Origin: Treponema sp.
GTDB taxonomy: Bacteria; Spirochaetota; Spirochaetia; Treponematales; Breznakiellaceae
Length of the DNA stretch: 7,236 bases
Direction of reading: 5' to 3'
NCBI GenBank assembly: GCA_031261385.1
Contig: JAISJS010000108.1
Location: 1 to 7,236 of the forward strand
Shown: positions 5,095 to 7,236 of the stretch, one piece after another
Layout: every line of letters starts with the position of its first letter
Position numbering within the stretch: the first letter of the stretch is position 1
The notes under the pieces: generated by a model
Databases searched by the model: none
The model's input: only the letters and a program-made list of their open reading frames with translations
What the model was told of the DNA's origin: nothing
Position numbers and translations under genes: made by a program

Positions 5095-5523
5095 ATGAAG
5101 ACAGAATTTGTAAAACCCGCCTTGGTTGAACGTAAATGGTTTGTGATTGACGCCGAAGGCAAGATCCTGGGAAAGGTGGCCGCCAGGGCTGCATCCATCG
5201 TCCGGGGTAAGGAAAAGGCCGTGTATGCCCCTCATCAGGAGGTTGGTGATTTTGTAGTGGTGGTTAACGCCGGGAAAATTGCCGTTTCAGGCCGGAAAGC
5301 CCAGCAGAAGCTCTATTATCGTCATTCGGGCTATGTGGGCGGTCTTAAGTCCAATACGTTTGAAAAACTTATTGAGAAGCACCCTGAATCACCGCTGGAG
5401 CTGGCAATCAAAGGTATGCTGCCCAAGGGCCCTTTGGGAAGAAAATTGGCGAAAAACGTCAAGGTGTATGCCGGGGCGGAACATCCCCATGCATCCCAAA
5501 ACCCCATTGCTATTGAGTTATAA
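5095..5523 (+). CDS. rplM: 50S ribosomal protein L13
   Basis: A 142-residue protein of normal length for L13, an early-assembling protein of the large ribosomal subunit that binds 23S rRNA. Family hallmarks are in order: ERKWFVIDAEGKILGKVAA near the N-terminus, GDFVVVVNAGKIAVSG (51-66), YYRHSGYVGGLK (74-85), GMLPKGPLGRK (107-117) and VYAGAEHPH (124-132). The ribosome site GAGAAGG is 9 bases upstream of the ATG. Its stop codon overlaps the ribosome site of rpsI, the usual partner of rplM across bacteria. Confidence 0.98.
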   Translation: MKTEFVKPALVERKWFVIDAEGKILGKVAARAASIVRGKEKAVYAPHQEVGDFVVVVNAGKIAVSGRKAQQKLYYRHSGYVGGLKSNTFEKLIEKHPESPLELAIKGMLPKGPLGRKLAKNVKVYAGAEHPHASQNPIAIEL

Positions 5524-5534
5524 GAGGTATTTGA

Positions 5535-5927
5535 ATGGTTAAGAATCTTGGTATTGGTACCGGAAGAAGAAAAACCTCCGTCGCCCGGGTGTATGTCCGT
5601 GACGGGAGTGGTAAAATAACGGTAAACGGCAAGGAATTGGCCCAATATTTTCCCCAGGGCGAGCATGCGATGATGGTTCGCCAGCCCCTGATGGTCACCG
5701 CCAACGAAAACAAGTTTGATATTCTTATCAACGTGTTCGGCGGGGGGTCAAATGGTCAGGCCGGCGCCTGCCGCCACGGTCTTTCCCGTGCGCTCTGCCA
5801 GGTGGATCAGACCAATTATGCCAGCCTGCGGAGTAACGGCTTTATTACCCGTGACCCCCGTATGGTGGAACGGAAAAAATACGGTCAGGCTGGCGCCCGT
5901 CGGCGCTTCCAGTTCTCCAAGCGCTAA
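5535..5927 (+). CDS. rpsI: 30S ribosomal protein S9
   Basis: A 130-residue protein of standard length for S9, whose C-terminal tail reaches the P-site tRNA in the small subunit. Diagnostic segments: GTGRRKTSVARVYV (8-21), the glycine-rich GGGSNGQAGACRHG (69-82), RDPRMVERKKYGQAGARRR and the invariant-type ending FSKR. AAGAGG (5522-5527) overlaps the rplM stop and lies 7 bases before the ATG, so the two genes are translated in tandem from one message. Confidence 0.98.
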   Translation: MVKNLGIGTGRRKTSVARVYVRDGSGKITVNGKELAQYFPQGEHAMMVRQPLMVTANENKFDILINVFGGGSNGQAGACRHGLSRALCQVDQTNYASLRSNGFITRDPRMVERKKYGQAGARRRFQFSKR

Positions 5928-5937
5928 TACGCTTTTA

Positions 5938-5952
5938 AGGAGCCGTGCTCCT
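5938..5952 (+). promoter_or_regulatory. Hairpin covering the recX ribosome binding site
   Basis: AGGAGC (5938-5943) pairs perfectly with GCTCCT (5947-5952) around a three-base loop CGT. The left arm is the core of the only Shine-Dalgarno sequence for recX (AAGGAG, 5937-5942), whose TTG start is at 5955. Folded, it would block ribosome loading and keep RecX low. There is no U-run after it, so it is not a standard terminator. Confidence 0.45.
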
Positions 5953-5954
5953 AA

Positions 5955-6614
5955 TTGACAACGATCATTTCCATAAAAACGGGGACCGATGAGGAGCTCA
6001 AGCGGATTGAGCTTTCCGATGGTTCCCTTTTTTCATTCAGGACCTCGTATCTTCCCTCTGCTTTTATTGATGAAGCGTATATTCCCGGCGGTGAAATTTC
6101 TGCAGAAGATGCGGGTTCTTTCCGTTTTGCCGCCGCGTGCCTGCGGGCGGAGAAGGCTGCCCTGCGCCTGGTTGCCCGCGCCGAGCAAACCGCTTTTGGC
6201 CTTTTCCGCAAGCTTGAGCGCCGGGGTTTTGAAACGGCCCATGTTCGGGTGGTTTTAGGCCGGCTGGCAGACCTTAATATCCTGAACGACCGCCGTTATG
6301 CCCAAATGTGGGTGCAGGCCCGTCTTGCCCTGCGTACAGAGACCCCCCGTCACCTGCTTGCCGGCCTTTGCGGCAGAGGTATAGACCGCGATGACGCTCA
6401 ATCTGCATTAAAGGCAGCCCTGACAATCGAAGCGGAATCGGCCCTGCTCCGGCGCTTTATCGAAAAAAAACACCCCCTTCCGCCTCATTCAGATGAATCC
6501 TCAGGCTTTTCCCGCCAATTAGCTGAGGCCGCCCGTTCCCTCAAGTACCTGCTAAAAAACGAGGGCTTTTCTTCTTCGGTGATTCAACTCTATTGGGAAG
6601 AAAACGAGTTATGA
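5955..6614 (+). CDS. recX: Regulatory protein RecX
   Basis: A 219-residue protein. RecX binds RecA filaments in the cytoplasm and modulates recombination and the SOS response. The recognisable core has a first three-helix repeat, ARAEQTAFGLFRKLERRGFE (74-93), then VLGRLADLNILNDRRYAQMW (100-119) and LLAGLCGRGIDRDDAQSAL (134-152); further divergent helices run to the end (AEAARSLKYLLKNEGFSSSV). The N-terminal 60 residues are an extension of variable sequence. The start is TTG at 5955, preceded by AAGGAG at an unusually long 12 bases, with a hairpin over that site. It is 27 bases after rpsI with no terminator between, so it is likely read from the ribosomal promoter, and it overlaps acyP by four bases. 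recA is not in the window. Confidence 0.85.
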   Translation: MTTIISIKTGTDEELKRIELSDGSLFSFRTSYLPSAFIDEAYIPGGEISAEDAGSFRFAAACLRAEKAALRLVARAEQTAFGLFRKLERRGFETAHVRVVLGRLADLNILNDRRYAQMWVQARLALRTETPRHLLAGLCGRGIDRDDAQSALKAALTIEAESALLRRFIEKKHPLPPHSDESSGFSRQLAEAARSLKYLLKNEGFSSSVIQLYWEENEL

Positions 6615-6904
6615 AGCAAACTGTTAGTCCCGGCGCCGCTTTTCACGCGCTTATCAGCGGACGGGTGCAGGGAGTCGGTTTCCGCTATACCTGTTACCAT
6701 GAGGCCGGCCGCCTCGGCCTGTCCGGCTGGGTGCGGAACTGCCCCGATGGCGATGTGGAAATCCGGGCCGAGGGTGACCGGGAAAAACTCGAAGCCTTCT
6801 TGCAGTGGCTCCAACGCGGCCCGCCGGGCGCCCGTGTCGATACGGTCAAATACGATATGGTTCGGGCGGCAGGAACGTACAAGGCTTTTGCGATTGAGCG
6901 GTAA
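6611..6904 (+). CDS. acyP: Acylphosphatase
   Basis: A 97-residue cytoplasmic enzyme that hydrolyses acyl-phosphate bonds (carboxyl-phosphate mixed anhydrides). The signature SGRVQGVGFRYTCYHEAGRL contains the catalytic phosphate-binding Arg25. WVRNCPDGDVEIRAEG contains catalytic Asn43 and the family's typical strand. EGDREKLEAFLQWLQRGPPG follows, as in known members. The length is normal for a single-domain acylphosphatase. The start ATG 6611-6613 overlaps the recX stop (ATGA), which indicates translational coupling; a reading from TTG 6593 would add six residues without better support. It closes the operon; no convincing terminator hairpin follows. Confidence 0.93.
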   Translation: MKQTVSPGAAFHALISGRVQGVGFRYTCYHEAGRLGLSGWVRNCPDGDVEIRAEGDREKLEAFLQWLQRGPPGARVDTVKYDMVRAAGTYKAFAIER

Positions 6905-6906
6905 AA

Positions 6907-6919
6907 CGGGTTCGACTCC
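6907..6919 (+). repeat. 13-base inverted copy of the tRNA-Gly T-arm
   Basis: CGGGTTCGACTCC starts two bases after the acyP stop. It is identical to the T-stem and loop sequence of the minus-strand tRNA-Gly, so on the plus strand its complement is at 6977-6989. The flanking bases do not continue the match, and the 3' side does not form a proper T-stem here. It is therefore a fragment, not a second tRNA. Confidence 0.6.
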
Positions 6920-6965
6920 GCTATTTTAGGATACTGTTAAATTTTTTGGGTTTAATGTTAGGTTC

Positions 6966-7036
6966 AGCGGCCGACGGGAGTCGAACCCGCGTCACGAGCT
7001 TGGGAAGCTCGGATAATACCGTTATATGACGGCCGC
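6966..7036 (-). tRNA. tRNA-Gly, anticodon CCC
   Basis: A 71-base tRNA that folds as a full cloverleaf on the minus strand. Acceptor GCGGCCG pairs with CGGCCGC (7 of 7). The D-arm is short with a GG in its loop. The anticodon stem is CGAGC/GCTCG with loop TTCCCAA, giving anticodon CCC for GGG codons. There is a four-base variable loop, and the T-arm is GCGGG TTCGACT CCCGT. The discriminator base is U, and CCA is not encoded, so it must be added enzymatically. It faces the acyP operon end to end. Confidence 0.95.
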
Positions 7037-7044
7037 ATGAAGGA

Positions 7045-7050
7045 ATTATA
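7045..7050 (-). promoter_or_regulatory. -10 box of the tRNA-Gly gene
   Basis: On the minus strand a perfect TATAAT lies only 8 bases before the mature tRNA 5' end, so the transcript would begin within a base or two of it. TTGACA (7073-7078) is present, but 22 bases from the -10, too far for normal spacing. Confidence 0.45.
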
Positions 7051-7100
7051 GTCTGCCTGAAAAGCCGCCGTTTGTCAACAACTCGCGTTTCTTTCAAAGC

Positions 7101-7236
7101 AATTCCAAATTCAAGAGAGAATACAAACCGCAAAGTCGAAAAAGTCGAAAAAGGAAGGAAATTTTCTTATTCCTTCTTTAACTTATTCGACTTTGCGGTT
7201 AAATTTCTTCCGATTTTTTCCTCATTTGGAATTACT
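7101..7236. repeat. Palindromic repeat, copy 4 (runs off the window)
   Basis: AACCGCAAAGTCGAA (7126-7140) pairs perfectly over 15 bases with TTCGACTTTGCGGTT (7186-7200); pairing continues imperfectly inward through the purine-rich left arm (GTCGAAAAAGGAAGG) and its pyrimidine-rich partner. Positions 7125-7235 match 1923-2024 with six substitutions plus one extra 9-base AAGTCGAAA-type unit. The outer bases AATTCCAAAT (7101-7110) and ATTTGGAATT (7224-7233) are a perfect 10-base inverted repeat that may mark the element ends. No CACGAA block precedes this copy. It lies directly upstream of the tRNA-Gly promoter. Confidence 0.8.

Noticed and set aside
4744..5235. 163-codon minus-strand open frame
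   Set aside because: It is antisense to a small membrane-protein gene, the ribosomal promoter and the start of rplM, all of which have clear signals.
6907..6925. Second tRNA gene after acyP
   Set aside because: Only the T-loop-like 13-mer is present; upstream bases are acyP coding sequence and no acceptor or anticodon arm can be formed.
6926..6958. Rho-independent terminator after acyP
   Set aside because: The only pairing is about five A-T pairs (TTAAA with TTTAA) around the T-run; too weak to call.

Overview
The window looks like chromosome of a spirochete, most likely a host-associated Treponema. This is an inference from recognition: the rplM-rpsI-recX-acyP block, a lipoprotein with a relaxed lipobox and a BspA-like leucine-rich tail, and moderately GC-rich core genes beside AT-rich accessory DNA. 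No 16S or other decisive marker is present.

Left part (1-2081) is accessory and gene-poor. It holds the last 19 codons of a plus-strand gene, a GC-rich hairpin, an AT-rich exported beta-barrel-like protein (225-740, minus), and two small unidentified minus-strand genes (963-1172 and 1540-1818). The first of these small genes has a strong promoter and ribosome site, and the second has a ribbon-helix-helix-like C-terminus. Between these genes lie members of a dispersed palindromic repeat family built from short periodic units (CACGAA and GCAAAGTCGAA). Two of the arrays are followed by a CAAGATCTTGACA box.

Middle (2082-4987): a large minus-strand lipoprotein gene, with a CsgG/LpoB-like N-terminal half, one TPR-like stretch and a degenerate LRR tail, is divergent from a plus-strand cluster. 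That cluster encodes an XRE-type DNA-binding protein and two small membrane proteins. The 151-bp shared control region carries promoters and a perfect palindrome that could be an operator.

Right part (5025-6904) is a core operon: ribosomal proteins L13 and S9, then recX, then acylphosphatase. recX has a TTG start and a small hairpin over its Shine-Dalgarno sequence. acyP overlaps recX by ATGA. A minus-strand tRNA-Gly(CCC) follows (6966-7036). Its promoter -10 box nearly touches the mature 5' end, and its T-arm has a 13-base inverted copy just after acyP. The window ends inside another copy of the palindromic repeat (7101-7236), closely matching the one at 1923-2024.

No CRISPR array, transposase or complete toxin-antitoxin pair is visible. 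The least ordinary material is the repeat family and the two orphan small genes embedded among its copies.
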